NCBI RefSeq assembly: GCF_009905375.1
Contig: NC_133653.1
Span: 82,968,911 to 83,032,910, forward strand
Reading direction: 5' to 3'
Source: Apium graveolens
Lineage: Eukaryota > Streptophyta > Magnoliopsida > Apiales > Apiaceae
DNA length: 64,000 nucleotides
In this document: positions 47,703 through 61,012 of the stretch, one piece after another
How positions within the stretch are numbered: the first letter of the stretch is position 1
Layout: every line of letters begins with the position of its first letter
Notes under the pieces: generated by a model
What the model was told of the DNA's origin: nothing
Seen by the model: the letters and a program-made list of their open reading frames with translations, nothing else
The model's database searches: none
Made by a program: the position numbers and the translations under genes

Positions 47703-49459
47703 TTATAGTTTATTTTAGTTAATTATTTATGAATTTAATTAATTGATTAAAAATCAATTAATCAATTAATTTTATTTATAAATAGTTAAATAAATGTAAA
47801 TTATTTATAATTAATTTAAATAATTTCTGAAATTTTATTTTAAGGTTTTAAAAATTATATTTTGGTATTTAAAAATCAATTAATATTATTATTAATTGAT
47901 TTAAATCTATTTATTTCTTATTTTATTCATAATAATTAAACCGTTCGTCCGTTTAATACGAAACGAACGCGTACAGACTCAGAAAAATATTGCGCTTCTA
48001 ATAAAAATACTTTTGAGACCTAATTTCTTTTGTATTGCAATGTCATTTGATTTGTGTATCAGTTTGAGTCGGTATTTGGTCGGTAAATGCTAATATTGAC
48101 CTAAATTTCATTCTGAACGCACTGAGACGTATCTTTTAATGATCTGACTTATGTATTACATGAATTATGTGATTACGTGTTATACGAATGCCATGATTAT
48201 GTGCTAAGCGAAATGCATGCTATCTGTTTACAGTTTTAAAATACCATGCTTAATTATAAACGATCGGGTAGATGTCAAGACGTATAGTTACGTCGATTGA
48301 GTTTAGTTCTGTCACTTAAGATAGTTCTTTTGTTTATAGAATCGAGTAGCAAGGAGTGTAGTCAAGTGTTAGACGGAGATAGTAGCCAGCAGTTAGAAGC
48401 AGAGTTAAAGTAAGAGGTTATTGAGCATACCAGGCAAGTACCCCTAACTTCACTTATCGTTCAAGTGACGTTCATTTCTAATCATATTATGCAAGTACCT
48501 ATATCTTTATTTATCATTCAATTGATATTGACTTTGGACTTTATTCTTTCAATATCCATACTATTCTAAGTTCAGAATAGTTAAATGTTTTATGTTTCGC
48601 TATGAATTACTCTATACAGTGAAGCTTTGAATTGAGATTAGCGAATAACTAATTGTTCTGGTTATTTCGCCATTGGTTGTTGATAAAACTCCGGACCGTG
48701 AGAAATGAGGAGTTATGTGGTCAAGGATATCATTTGATTCGACTCCTTTGACGAAAAATTATTTTATGGGTTGGATGGTTGCGTAAGAGGCCGTGGCGGC
48801 GGTCCAGTGTGAACTATGTGTTATACAGGATATAACACCTTGCTAGGCCGATATGTGCCTTGGGTACCTTTGTTTAGTTGGATATGCTTCGGCATACCGG
48901 TGTTGCTCCGCGGCTGATCACCGGCGGCAACACACCTTCGTTCGAGGATTCCAATCCCAAAACATAATATTTTACAAATGTTGTTTATTATCAAATTTAT
49001 ATCAGTTTTGATACTGTTCAGTTATTGTAATTGGTCTTGTTCATCAGATATACTGTTGTTATTCCAAATCATAAGTTATTTACTACTTGCTGAGCATTTC
49101 TTTCGCTCATACTTGTTTCTTATCTTGATTCTTTCAGCTAGGCCAGGGCAAGCTTAAGTTCCAGGTCTGACCAGAGGTTATGTGCTTGTAAATAGTTGGT
49201 GTGTTTCCAGATAGACAGTTTGAGACGCTTAATTAGTCTAGAGGTTTGTAATAAAATTTGAACAAGTTGTAAAATTAATTAGACTATGGTTTGTAATAAC
49301 AGTCGGTTTGTAATAGTGCCTGTTCCATACTATAACCTGCGATCGATCCAATTGCATGCAATGGGTCATATTTATTATATTATTCCGCAGTGATTATTTT
49401 ATTTTGTTTTTTTGGCGAGTGACCCCCAAATCTAGACCCCGGGTTTGGAGGGAGTCACA
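47703..49459 (+). repeat. 5' LTR of element A, right piece
   Basis: Resumes after T and matches 56080-57836 to the end (GGGTTTGGAGGGAGTCACA versus GGGCGTCACA in the 3' LTR). No coding content. Confidence 0.93.
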
Positions 49460-49462
49460 GGT

Positions 49463-49474
49463 TGGTATCAGAGC
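49463..49474 (+). other. primer binding site of element A
   Basis: TGGTATCAGAGC three bases after the 5' LTR, complementary to the initiator tRNA-Met 3' end. Confidence 0.92.
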
Positions 49475-49919
49475 TACAGGTTATGGTCACTGAAACAGGC
49501 TTAGGATTGTCATAAATGAGTCATAGGAAGATCACATAAGATAGGCGCGTGTAGTTTAGCTTTTATAGGACTAAATTTAGGTTATTGGGTTAGGTTATAG
49601 TTAAGTTATTTAAGTTTCCTATTTTGTATTTAGCTTTAGGCCTTGTGTCTTTGCCCTGCTATTTTGTTGGTTTAGTTAAAATTTAAGCAAGGATTTAAAA
49701 GGGTTGGATGATTCAGAGTAAATTTTCTTTGTGTTATTATTCTTGAGATAATAAACAGGATTATGTGATAATCATGTCGCTTGTGTTAATATGGTAGCAA
49801 GTTTATGAAATTCTGGGAAGAGATACTGTTTGTGAATTTTGATATGCTAAGGAATTGCTACATATTTGACACAATGCTTGACAGATTATTATATATGTTG
49901 CTTGTTTCTTACCAGAATA
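49475..49919 (+). other. untranslated leader of element A
   Basis: Noncoding sequence from PBS to the gag start. No other feature seen. Confidence 0.7.
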
Positions 49920-51443
49920 ATGGCACCAAAGAGAAGGAATAATTCAGGAGAGGGTAGTACCGAGAGCCGTACAGATCCAGCGATTATCCAGATGTTGGGA
50001 CTGATGCAGCAGCAGATGTTACATCTTACACAGCAGCAACAGCAATAGCAGCAACAAGCAGCACCACCTGCAGTGACTTTTAAGCAGTTTCAAGCAGTGA
50101 AGCCACCTGAATTCAAGGGAAGTGCTGATCCTGTGGAAGCCAATGCATGGCTCAAGGAAATGGAAAAGGCTTTTGAATTGGTCGGAGCAGGAGCTGAGCA
50201 GAAGACCAAGTTTGCAAGTTACTTTCTGAAGGGTGAGGCGGACTATTGGTGGGAATCCGCGCGAGCATTGGAAGCAGGTGAGCTTATAACTTGGGAGAGA
50301 TTCACAGAGCTGTTTCTGGAGAAGTATTTCCCGAGGTATATGAAGAATCAAATGGAGATCCAATTCTTGAACTTGACCCAGGGAGATCTTACTATAGCTA
50401 AGTACGAAGCTAAGTTTACTGAATTAGCGAGGTTCGTGCCAGACCAGGTTGACACGGATGAAAAGAAAGCAAGAAGGTTTGAACAGGGATTGAGATTTTG
50501 GATTCAAAATAGGGTGGCCATGTTTGAATTGATTTCATATGTGGCAGTAGTGCAGAAAGCAATGGTGATTGAAAGTAAGAGTGATATGTATCAGAAAGGG
50601 AAGGATGGGAAGAAAAGGAAAATAGAAACCTCAGGAGAAGGCCAGCAACAAGGTAACTTCCAGGGCCGTTTCAATAAAAGGCCAGAGTTTCAGGACAATA
50701 AGAGTGTGGGATTTAAGAAACCACAGCCAGGAAATGGGAACCGTTTTCAGAATTCAAATCAGCAGAGACCCAATCGTCCACCTGTGTCAGAGTGCAAATT
50801 TTGTGGTAGAAGGCATTTTGGGATTTGTAAGGCTAATGTGTTGTGTTATAAGTGCAATCAGAAGGGACACTATGATAATGAGTGTCGAAGTCAGACTACA
50901 GCTCAGAAATCAGGGACACTGTGCTTTAAATGTGGAAAGATGGGGCATATTGCCAGGGACTTCCAGACAACTGAACCAACTGCTAATGTGCCAAGGATTG
51001 AAGGACCACCAGCAAAGGACCAGCCAAAGGCTAGGACATTCAATATGACTATGAAGGATGTTGTTCAGAGTTCAGACGTGGTTGCAGGTACGCTTCCAGT
51101 CAACTCCATAGATGCTAAAGTTTTATTTGATTCTGGAGCTACAAGATCATTTATTTCTCAAAGCTTTGTCGATAAACTGCATTGCGAAGTTAAGTTGTTA
51201 GAACAAGCATTAATGATAGAGTTAGCTAATAAGGATCAAGTTTTCGTCGACCGAGTGTGCCCGAGGTGCGATATTGAGATAGGAGGACATCATTTCTATG
51301 CCAACTTGATACCTTTTAAGTTGGGAGAATTTGATGTTATTCTAGGAATGGATTGGTTGTCAGAAAATAACGCTCAGATTGATTGTAAGAATAGGAAAGT
51401 AAGACTTCAGACCTTGGATAGTAAGAAGAAGGTAATATTTTGA
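49920..51443 (+). pseudogene. element A gag and protease
   Basis: Gag starts at MAPKRRNNSGEG (49920), has a Gln-rich stretch in which one CAG has become TAG (50046-50048), then a 456-codon open frame. The gag domain covers about 50090-50580, with ADYWWESARAL and FLEKYFPRYMKNQ blocks. Three zinc-binding blocks lie at about 50790-50970: CKFCGRRHFGIC, CYKCNQKGHYDNEC and CFKCGKMGHIARDF, the last lacking its final Cys. Protease has LFDSGATRSFIS (about 51123-51158) and ILGMDWLSE. TGA at 51441-51443 replaces an expected sense codon, and the same frame continues into RT. Confidence 0.9.
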
Positions 51444-52105
51444 GGAAATAGGCAAGAGAAGAAGTTCTTAACGATCGCTCAAGTGAAGAGGTTATTAGGT
51501 CAGAATTGTGAAGCATATTTGGCTCATGTGGTAGACACCAACAAAGAAGTTCCAGCACTAGAAGCGATTCCAGTTGCCAACGAATTTTCAGAAGTCTTTC
51601 CAGACGATCTACCAGGATTACCTCCCGATAGAGAAATTGAGTTTGCAATTGATCTAGCACTCGGAACAGAACCAGTTTCTAAAGCTCCGTACCGGATGGC
51701 ACCAGTGGAGATGAAAGAATTGGCAACTCAGTTGCAAGATCTTTTGGAGAAAGGAGTTATAAGACCCAGTGTATTCCCATGGGGTGCACCAGTACTGTTT
51801 GTCAAGAAGAAGGATGGGAGTATGCGACTGTGTATTGACTATCGAGAACTGAATAAGCTGACCATTAAAAACAAGTACCCGTTGCCGAGGATCGATGATT
51901 TGGTTGACCAATTGTGAGGTGCTGTATGGTTCTCTAAAATTGATTTAAGATCCGGATATCATCAACTGAAGATCAAGCCTGAAGACATTTCGAAGATCGC
52001 ATTCAGAACCAGATATGGGCATTATGAGTTTCTAGTGATGGCATTTGGATTAACCAACGCACCAGCAGCTTTCATGGATTTGATGAATCTGGTATTTAAG
52101 AAGTA
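51444..52105 (+). pseudogene. element A reverse transcriptase, N-terminal part
   Basis: In frame with gag-protease. It contains [49 protein letters not shown] and, after TGA at 51915-51917, [14 protein letters not shown] and [16 protein letters not shown] one-base change near 52095-52105 shifts the frame just before the catalytic motif. Confidence 0.9.
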
Positions 52106-54526
52106 TTGGATAAATTCGTGATCGTGTTCATAGACGACATCTTGATCTATTCTAAAACAGAAGAGGAGCATGTAGAGCATTTAAGAATAGTTTTGGAAAT
52201 ACTGCAACATGAGAAATTGTACGCAAAGTTCTCCAAATGTGAATTTTGGTTAAAAGAAGTACGATTTCTTGGGCAGGTGATTAGCAATAAAGGAGTGGAA
52301 GTGGATCCAGCAAAGATTGAAGCTATAATCAACTGGGAGAGGCCAAAAACACCAACAGAAGTAAGAAGTTTCATGGAATTGGCAGGTTACTATAGAAGAT
52401 TTGTGCAAGATTTTACAAAGATAGCTACGCCATTGACAAAGCTCACCAGGAAGAACCAGAAATTTGAATGGGATGATAAATGCGAAGAAAGTTTCCAGGA
52501 ATTAAAGAATAGATTAGTATCTTCTCCAGTGCTAGTTTTGCCAGATGATCAAGGAAATTTTGTGATTTATAGTGACGCGTCGTACAAAGGATTGGGATGT
52601 GTTTTGATGCAGCATGACAAGGTGATAGCCTATGCTTCAAGACAGTTGAAACCACATGAAGAGAAGTATCCAACACATGATCTTGAATTGGTAGCTATAG
52701 TGTTTGCATTGAAAATTTGGAGGCATTATCTTTATGGAGAAAAGTGCGAGATTTACACGGACCACAAGAGTTTGAAGTATATCTTTACCCAGAAGGAATT
52801 AAATATGAGACAACGAAGATGGCTAGAACTAATGAAGGATTATGACTGTACTATTAACTATCATCCAGGCAAAGCAAATGTGGTGGCCGACGCTCTGAGC
52901 AGAAAAGAAAGATTGAATATGATAACTTCATCCGAGGAGTTGATTAAGGAATTTGAGAAGCTAGAAATAGAGGTCAGTATCCCAATCATGTCTACAGAGG
53001 TGTTATGTACAATGTTTTTTCAACCAGAACTACTAGAGAAAATAAAAAGATGTCAGGAAGAAGTAATGAGCCATGAACGAGACAGTTTGACAGGTGAAGA
53101 GTTAGGGAGTCAAAAGGATGATAAAGGAATATTAAGATTTTCCTCCAGAATATGGATACCCAACGTAGCCGAGCTGAAAGATGAAATTCTTCGAGACGCT
53201 CACAACTCTAGATACTCAATTCAACCCGGGAGTACGAAGATGTATAGAGACTTAAGAGAAAACTTTTGGTGGCCAAGAATGAAGAAGGAAATTGCAGAAT
53301 GGGTAAGTAAGTGTTACACTTGCCAGCGAGTCAAAACGGAACATCAAAGGCCCAGTGGACTGATACAACTATTGGATATTCCAGAATGGAAATGGGAGCA
53401 TATAGTGATGGATTTCATAGTTGGATTACCGAGGACCAGGGCAAATCATGATGCTATTTGGGTTATTATCGACAGATTGACGAAGTCGGCGCATTTTCTT
53501 CCTATCAACGAAAGATTCTCAATGGATAAATTGGTACGGTTATATCTTAAGAAAATTGTGACACGACATGGAATTCCAGTATCCATAGTTTCAGACAGAG
53601 ATCCTCGATTTAATTCAAGATTTTGGAGAAGTTTTCAAGATTGTCTCGGAACGAAGCTGAACATGAGTACCGCGTATCATCCGCAGACAGACGGTCTAAG
53701 TGAAAGGACGATTCAGACTATTGAAGATATGCTAAGGGTATGTGCACTAGATTTTGAAGGGAGTTGGGACGAGCATTTGCCATTAGTTGAATTCTCCTAC
53801 AACAACAGCTATCATGCCAGTATTGGGATGCCGCCTTACGAAGCCTTGTACGGGAGAAGATGTAGATCTCCAATATGTTGGGAAGAAGTTGGTGAGAGAA
53901 AGATTTTGGGTCCAGAATTGATCCAGCAGACGAAGGAGAAAATAGAACTCATTCGTAAAAGATTAATAGCAGCTCAAGATCGTCAACGCAAATATGCAGA
54001 TCCTACCAGAAAAGATATGGAATTTGAAATTGGAGAAGCAGTGTTATTGAAGGTTTCACCTTGGAAGGGTTTATCAAGATTTGGAAAGAAAGGAAAACTA
54101 AGTCCACGTTATGTTGGCCCTTTTGAGATTCTGAAGCGTGTAGGAAAGGTTGCGTATGAATTAGCGTTACCACCTCACATGCAGCATATTCACAATGTGT
54201 TCCATGTGTCGATGTTGAAGCGTTATTTGCCTAATTTGAATCATGTAATAGAATATGAGCCAATCGAGATCCAGCCAGATTTGTCTTTTGTAGAGCAACC
54301 AGTGCAGATTTTAGATAAGAAAGAAAGAGTACTTAGGAATAAGTCTGTATCTTTAGTGCGAGTCTTGTGGAGGAATCCCAAGGTTGAAGAGTCGACCTGG
54401 AAGTTGGAAAGCGAAATGCGATCCAAGTATCCTTATTTGTTTTCCTCGGCTGATTCTGAAGACAGAATCCTGTTAAGGGGGGAAGGATGTAATATCCGGA
54501 GAAATTCTGTGAATATTATGTGTTAA
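52106..54526 (+). pseudogene. element A RT catalytic part, RNase H, integrase and chromodomain
   Basis: An 806-codon open frame. [12 protein letters not shown] (about 52126-52155). RNase [13 protein letters not shown] (about 52562), the GDH-type DHKSLKYIF and VVADALSRK (about 52880). Integrase: a zinc-binding [10 protein letters not shown] block (to about 53335), the Asp in MDFIVGLPR (about 53410), the Asp in VSDRDPRF (about 53595) and the Glu in DGLSERTIQ (about 53700). The C-terminal chromodomain-like segment (about 54250-54450) has [18 protein letters not shown]; such domains are thought to guide chromoviruses to marked heterochromatin. The frame runs 39 bases into the 3' LTR. Only its start is damaged, by the frameshift from the preceding region. 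Confidence 0.92.
54475..54487 (+). other. polypurine tract of element A
   Basis: AAGGGGGGAAGGA immediately before the 3' LTR at 54488; it overlaps the end of the pol frame. Confidence 0.85.
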
Positions 54527-57500
54527 ATAAATATATATTAGGTATTTTATAAATTTAAAGTGATTATTGCCATGATATTAGATGTACAGTGATTATATAT
54601 GTTTCGTGCGGGCCACAAAATTTTTCGATTGATTAATATATGTTTAAACTGCAATTATATGAACTTATCTGCAATTGGGACGCGTATTTATCAGCGTCTT
54701 TATTGAGTTACCTGTTTTATTTGATTTTATGCGCGTTTGAATGTACTTTAAGTGTTTTCGAGATTTTCTGGTAATTTAGGGATCATTTCCGTCTTTCAAA
54801 AATCAACGGACCGGACCCCACCGGGACGACAAACCCCACAAAATCGATGTTTTTATTTTTATAAAAATTTTCGTATTTTAAATACCCTTTATTTTTGTAT
54901 TTTTGAATTATTCGCAATTTTCAGAGAATTTTGACATTAATTTTGTATTTTATTGTTTTTAAAATTATTCACCGTAATTATTATTTTGGGGCCCTAATTA
55001 TTATAATTAAAGGATAAAAACACCCTAATTTGATTTTAGGGATATAATTTCAGGTTAATATAAATAGCTGATTAAAATCAGTTTAATCCATTTTATTTTA
55101 ATAAAATTTCAGAAAATAAATTTATTCAAGAACAAGGTTCTTTGGGGTGAAATTTCATTCTTGAACTTTATCTTGTGATTCCAAGAGCGTTTCTGATCCG
55201 TTTTGAGCGATTTACATACCGATTTGAAGCTCTCAACGAGCCCAATCTATTGGTACCGATTTCATTAGCTAAGATGTAGTATTTTGTGATTTTAATTTTG
55301 GGTAGTTAGGGTCTAAATTCGTTCTTGATCTTGGATGTATTGTTTGATGATTTGGTTGAGTTATAATTGTTTCTGGGATTGTAAGGAGTAGTTTAGCACT
55401 TTCTTTCGTTAATTTTGATTACGATTTAGGTTAGTTCGAGTTCTTAATTTTCTTGATTTTTCCTATTTAATTTCTGAGATTATCGTGATGTTCTTGATGA
55501 TTGTGATGCTTAGAATAACTTTATATTAATCTGGGCTTTAATTCGAGGGGTAAATCGATGATTTTGGTGCTGTATTTGGATTAAACCCGAGTTCGCCGGA
55601 TTCTGGAACACGTGGCCGGTTTCTATAGCTGTTTTAGCCGGAAGCGACGAACTCCGGTTCGTTTTAGAAGGTTGTTCGGCTGTTCGAGTTGCTGGGTTGG
55701 TGTCGTATTAATTCAGGGGAAGAAAGGGGCGAATAGAGGTGTTTGGGGGGGGGGGTTTGGAACCGCCGGAGTCCGGCGAAGACCGCCGGAATCTGGGTAT
55801 TTCTCAAAAACCGGTCGGTGTTCTTCCCGACCCGGTTGGATTCTTTTAGGCCGGTTGTGACCCGGTCGTTTGACCCGGGTTCAATCTGATTTCCCCCAAA
55901 TGCAAACCCAAAAACCTGTTTCTGTTAATTTCTTTTTACTTTTATTTTAAAATTCATTTTCTTACTTTTAAAAATCATTTAATAATTACTTAAATACTAA
56001 AATTTATTTTCTTAATTATTTTAAATTCCTAAAATCATTTTCTTTAATTATTTTCCAAAATACAATTTGATTTAATTATTTATAGTTTATTTTAGTTAAT
56101 TATTTATGAATTTAATTAATTGATTAAAAATCAATTAATCAATTAATTTTATTTATAAATAGTTAAATAAATGTAAATTATTTATAATTATTTCAAATAA
56201 TTTCTGAAATTTTATTTTAAGGTTTTAAAAATTATATTTTGGTATTTAAAAATCAATTAATATTATTATTAATTGATTTAAATCTATTTATTTCTTATTT
56301 TATTCATAATAATTAAACCGTTCGTCCGTTTAATACGAAACGAACGCGTACAGACTCAGAAAAATATTGCGCTTCTAATAAAAATACTTTTGAGACCTAA
56401 TTTATTTTGTATTGCAATGTCATTTGATTTGTGTATCAATTTGAGTCGGTATTGGGTCGGTAAATGCTAATATTAACCAAAATTTCATTCTGAACGCACT
56501 GAGACGTATCTTTTAATGATCTGACTTATGTATTACAGTAATTATGTGATTACGTGTTATACGAATGCCATGATTATGTGCTAAGCGAAATGCATGCTAT
56601 CTGTTTACAGTTTTAAAATACTATGCTTAATTATAAACGATCGGGTAGATGTCAAGACGTATAGTTACGTCGATTGAGTTTAGTTCTGTCACTTAAGATA
56701 GTCCCTTTGTTTATAGAATCGAGTAGCAAGGAGTGCAGTCAAGTGTTAGACGGGGATAGTAGCCAGCAGTTAGAAGCAGAGTTAAAGTAAGAGGTTATTG
56801 AGCATAACAGGCAAGTACCCCTAACTTCACTTATCGTTTAAGTGACGTTCATTTCTAATCATATTATGTAAGTACCTATATATTTATTTATCATTCAATT
56901 GATATTGACTCTGGACTTTATTCTTTCAATATCCATACTATTCTAAGTTCAGAATAGTTAAATGTTTTATATTTCGCTATGAATTACTCTATACAGTAAA
57001 GCTTTGAATTGAGATTAGCTAATAACTAATTATTCTGGTTATTTCGCCATTGGTTGTTGATAAAACTCCGGACCGTGAGAAATGAGGAGTTATGTGGTCA
57101 AGGATGTCATTTGATTCGACTCCTTTGACGGAAAATTGTTTTATGGGTTGGATGGTTACGTAAGAGGCCGTGGCGGCGGTCCAGTGTGAACTATGTGTTA
57201 TATGGGATATAACACCTTGCTAGGCCGATATGTGCCTTGGGTACCTTTGTTTAGTTAGATATGCTTCGGCATACCGGTGTTGCTCCGCGGCTGATCCCCG
57301 GCGGCAACACACCGTCGTTCGAGGATTCCAATCCCAAAACATAATATATTGCAAATGTTGTTTATTATCAAATTTATATCAGTTTTGATACTGTTCAGTT
57401 ATTGTAGTTGGTTTTGTTCATCAGATATACTGTTGTTATTCCAAATCATAAGCTGTTTACTACTTGCTGAGCATTTCTTTCGCTCATACTTGTTTCTTAT

Positions 57501-57836
57501 CTTGATTCTTTCAGCTAGGCCAGGGCAAGCTTAAGTTCCAGGTCTGACCAGAGGTTATGTGCTTATAAATAGTTGGTGTGTTTCCAGATAGACAGTTTGG
57601 GACGCTTAATTAGTCTAGAGGTTTGTAATAAAATTTGAACAAGTTGTAAAATTAATTAGACTATGGTTTGTAATAACAGTCGGTTTGTAATAGTGCCTGT
57701 TCCATACTATAACCTGCGATCATTCCAGTTGCATGCAAGGGGTCATATTTATTATATTATTCCGCTGTGATTATTTTATTTTGTTTTTTTGGCGAGTGAC
57801 CCCCAAATCTAGACCCCGGGTTTGGAGGGCGTCACA
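54488..57836 (+). repeat. 3' LTR of element A
   Basis: An uninterrupted 3,349-bp LTR, TGTAATATCCGG to GGGCGTCACA, then target duplicate CGTTG. It shows what the 5' LTR looked like before T inserted. A run of 11 G occurs at 55745-55755 where the 5' LTR has a shorter, interrupted run. The ORFs at 55612-55860 and 57349-57534 are not supported as genes. Confidence 0.94.
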
Positions 57837-58496
57837 CGTTGCCAACGTAATAATAACCTATAGGGTCACACACTAAGAATACTTGAAGGATTATTTAATT
57901 TAAATTGGATTTAAATTATATTAAAGTAATTCGAATTATTTATAATATTAATTAAGTATGACTTAATTAATTAGATAAATATTGATATTCGAATTTACTA
58001 ATATTAATTATGAAATTTATTTATTAAATAATTAAGTGAGACTTTATTATAATACAAATAGGAATTTCAAATTAATTATAACTCCTAATTAGTTAAGAGT
58101 TATAATTCATTTTTCTACTCTCTATATAATATCTCTTGTGTGGCTGATTTTTTGTGTGAAAAAAAAGACTTTTACTAAAACCCTAGCAACCAAGAGAGAA
58201 GATGGAGAGAGCAAGAAGAAATGAGGTTGTGCTAGTACACATCCAATCCTTGAGTTCAAGCATTCGTGTGGATACCGATAGAGCGTAGATCGCGAGAGCG
58301 GGATGCGTGGTGATTGAACAAGCTTTGGATCTCCATTAGTCAACTAATTGGTAAAGCTTCTTAAGGTAAACAATTTGATCTACGAATTAAATATATGTTT
58401 TTCACATGGATCCTGCGGAGGGTTTCAAAATTATGTTTTTTTATGTTTTTAATTACTGTTTCCGTTGCGTTTATGTGCTCGAAACCCTTCACAAAT

Positions 58497-59380
58497 CTTG
58501 TTTGATAAGATTAACAACAAAATCAACGTACGGAGCAACTATTCATCCAAGTACTAGGACTATCAGAGTTCAAAGAATTCATTAATTTAACAGAAGCATG
58601 AGTATGACCGAAGAAGATTGGGAAGATTTCCAGATTTTTCTAAAGGAAGAACATTATTAACAAAAGAATTGGTATGTTGAATAATTAATGGTTATTCTAA
58701 GTTGCAATGATGAAACTTGAGGTTATCCGGTAAGAGCGCAATTAGGATCGAATTGTTAAAGTATTATACGTCAGGTATGACGCTAAAGACACAAGACTTA
58801 ATAAGTAAGAATCTATCATAGTGCTTAATTTACGCAGGCATTTCAGCGAAATTTCTAAAGTTATTAAATGAATCGAATGGGATCTATTGATCCAACAAAC
58901 TCAGAAGATGTATATAAGTGAAATGTGGATGGTGACCAATGGTATCATTCTTTTCTCCAATACTACAACGTATATTCTTTTTGAATCCTGAATATGTGTG
59001 AACTTCTTTTATTAATAAATTCTTTATGTTGATAAGAAAAAGGAGAATATTGCATTTCTTTCAAATTTAATTTTTTTCCCATCAAGTTTTGCTTTCTAAT
59101 TGGGACAAACAGTGTTATGGTGAGACACTTTATCGGAATGACGAAGAGTCGGGTGGGACGCCACCCAATCATGTGCTATATGCCATATGGTATGAAAGAC
59201 TGGCCATCTTAAGTACCAATGTGGTTGTCTCATTCATATTCAAATCATTACTTCTTCTTTCTTTTCAACTCTAAGTTTATTGAATTACGGATCCTTCTAG
59301 TTGTTTTGTTGCACTGTCGTTCTTTACAAAAGTTTCCAAACAAAACCAATCTACCAAGAACCAAGCAGGCAAAGTTCCAA
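58497..59380 (+). pseudogene. element C2 gag remainder, decayed
   Basis: After the right target duplicate of E the sequence of C2 resumes. Frames are broken throughout. No domain is certain before the zinc knuckle at about 59388. Confidence 0.4.
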
Positions 59381-61012
59381 TCATTGGATTCACATGTTTC
59401 AAGTATGGGAAACCAGGGCATATGGCAATGATTGTAAATCATCAGCCCCAGTCAATGATACATTGAGAATTATGGGATCTACTCTTCTCCGATGGTGAAC
59501 AAGCCTCCAATAGCAAGAGTTTATAAGACGTCGGTGAAAGATGCTATTCAACATACGGTTGTGATGGCAGGAATGCTTACTGTGAATTCTTTTTATGCTA
59601 AAATATTAGTGGATTCAGAAGCAACTCGATCATTGTTTCTCAAGATTTTATTGATAAGTGGAATTGTTAAATAAGATTATGACTGAAGGACTAGCAAATC
59701 AAGAATGTGTATATGATAATCATGTGTGTATTAATTGGGAGATTGAGGTTTTTGGCAATAAGTTTGTGCTAATTTGATACTGTTTGAGACAGGAGAATTT
59801 GACGTTATCTTAGGAATGAACTGGCTGTCTAAGTATGATGCTCAGATAGACTGTCGTGATAAGAAGATAATTATGAAGATGCCAAATGAGAATATGATGA
59901 TGTTTAGAGGACGTAGGAAGGTAAAGAATTTGTTAACGATGATTTAAACTAAAAGGTTACGGTGACAAAGATGTGAGCACTATAGTGATTATATGATAAA
60001 TAGAAGTCATGAGTCAACAAAATTTGAAGATTTTATAGTAATCAATGAGTTTCAAGATATGTTTCCAGACGAGTTACCAAAATTTCCTCCAGACAGAGAA
60101 ATTAAGTTCGCGATCGACTTAGCACCTGAAATAAAATCATTGTCCAAGGCCCCGTACAGAATGGCGCCCGTTGAGATGAAGGAGTTAGAAAAGCAATTTC
60201 AAGAATTATTAGAAGAAGGAGCGATTAGAACTAGTGTACCCCATGAGGTGCACCGATATTATTGGTTAGCAAGAAAGATAGAAGTATGAGATTATGTGTT
60301 GACTAGCGGAAGCTCAACAAGTTCGCTATCAAGGACAAGTATCTACTACCTCGAATTAAGGGTTTGTTTGATCAGCAAAAAGAAGTAAAGTATTTTATAA
60401 GATGGATTTTAGATTTGGGTATTACCAATTGAAGATTGAACCTGAGGACGTATCGAAGACAACTTTAAGAACTAAGTACGGTTATTATGAAATTTTAGTA
60501 AAGTTACTTGGATTGACCAATATACCAACAATATTTCAACTTGATGGACAGATCTTTTAAGGAGTATCTGGATAAGTTGTATTTGTGCTTACAGATGATA
60601 TTGTGGTTTACTCAAAGTAAACGGAGGACCATGCAAGGTATTTAATAATAATTTCGAGAATTCCGAGGAGGAACAAGTGTATGCTAAGTTTTCAAAGTGT
60701 AGGTTTTGGTTGCACGAAATTCAATTCAAAATGATGAAGGAACCAAGGTGGATCCAGCAGGGATTAAAGCTACTATGAATGAAGAAACACCAAAAGCACC
60801 AACAAAAGTGAGAAGTTTATAGTATCGGCAGAATATTATCAAAACTTTGTTCAAGGTTTCTTGAAGATTACGACATCTTTGGCGAAGCTTACTAGAAAAA
60901 GTGAGAAGTTTATATGGAATTGAGAAGTGTAAAGAAAGTTTTGCGAAGTTAAAGGAGAGATTGATCACGACACCTATTTTATCATTTCTAGATGATCAAG
61001 AAGAGTTGTAAT
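59381..61012 (+). pseudogene. element C2 zinc knuckle, protease, RT and RNase H start
   Basis: A zinc knuckle remnant CFKYGKPGHMA (about 59388) has Tyr for the second Cys. Protease LVDSEATRSLF (about 59608) has Glu where DSGA has Gly. ILGMNWLSK follows (about 59812). RT starts in the 98-codon frame 59993-60289 with FQDMFPDELPKFPPDREI and [12 protein letters not shown], then breaks up through about 60960. The last block, ITTPILSFLDDQEEL, is the beginning of RNase H, and element F interrupts it at 61013. The order matches element A. Confidence 0.82.

Larger units (their letters stand above)
35081..57836 (+). mobile_element. Element A: Tekay-like Ty3/gypsy chromovirus, complete but nested
   Basis: Its LTRs are 35081-49459 (interrupted) and 54488-57836, with PBS, gag-pol, chromodomain and PPT. 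The target duplicate CGTTG is at 35076-35080 and 57837-57841. Without the nested element T, the 5' LTR is about 3,347 bp and the 3' LTR 3,349 bp. The internal region has three in-frame stops and one frameshift. It is inserted in the solo LTR E. LTRs longer than 3 kb and a C-terminal chromodomain fit the Tekay/Del group. Confidence 0.93.
34168..58491. mobile_element. Element E: solo LTR split by element A
   Basis: The left piece (34168-35080) begins TGTTAGTGTTTGTGC. The right piece (57842-58491) ends GAAACCCTTCA. Target duplicates CAAAT are at 34163-34167 and 58492-58496. Removing A and one copy of its duplicate gives a 1,563-bp unit with TG...CA ends, no PBS, no PPT and no coding region: a solo LTR left by LTR-LTR recombination. 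Flanking sequence on both sides belongs to C2. Start motif and size suit copia LTRs, but without internal sequence the lineage is open. Confidence 0.82.
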
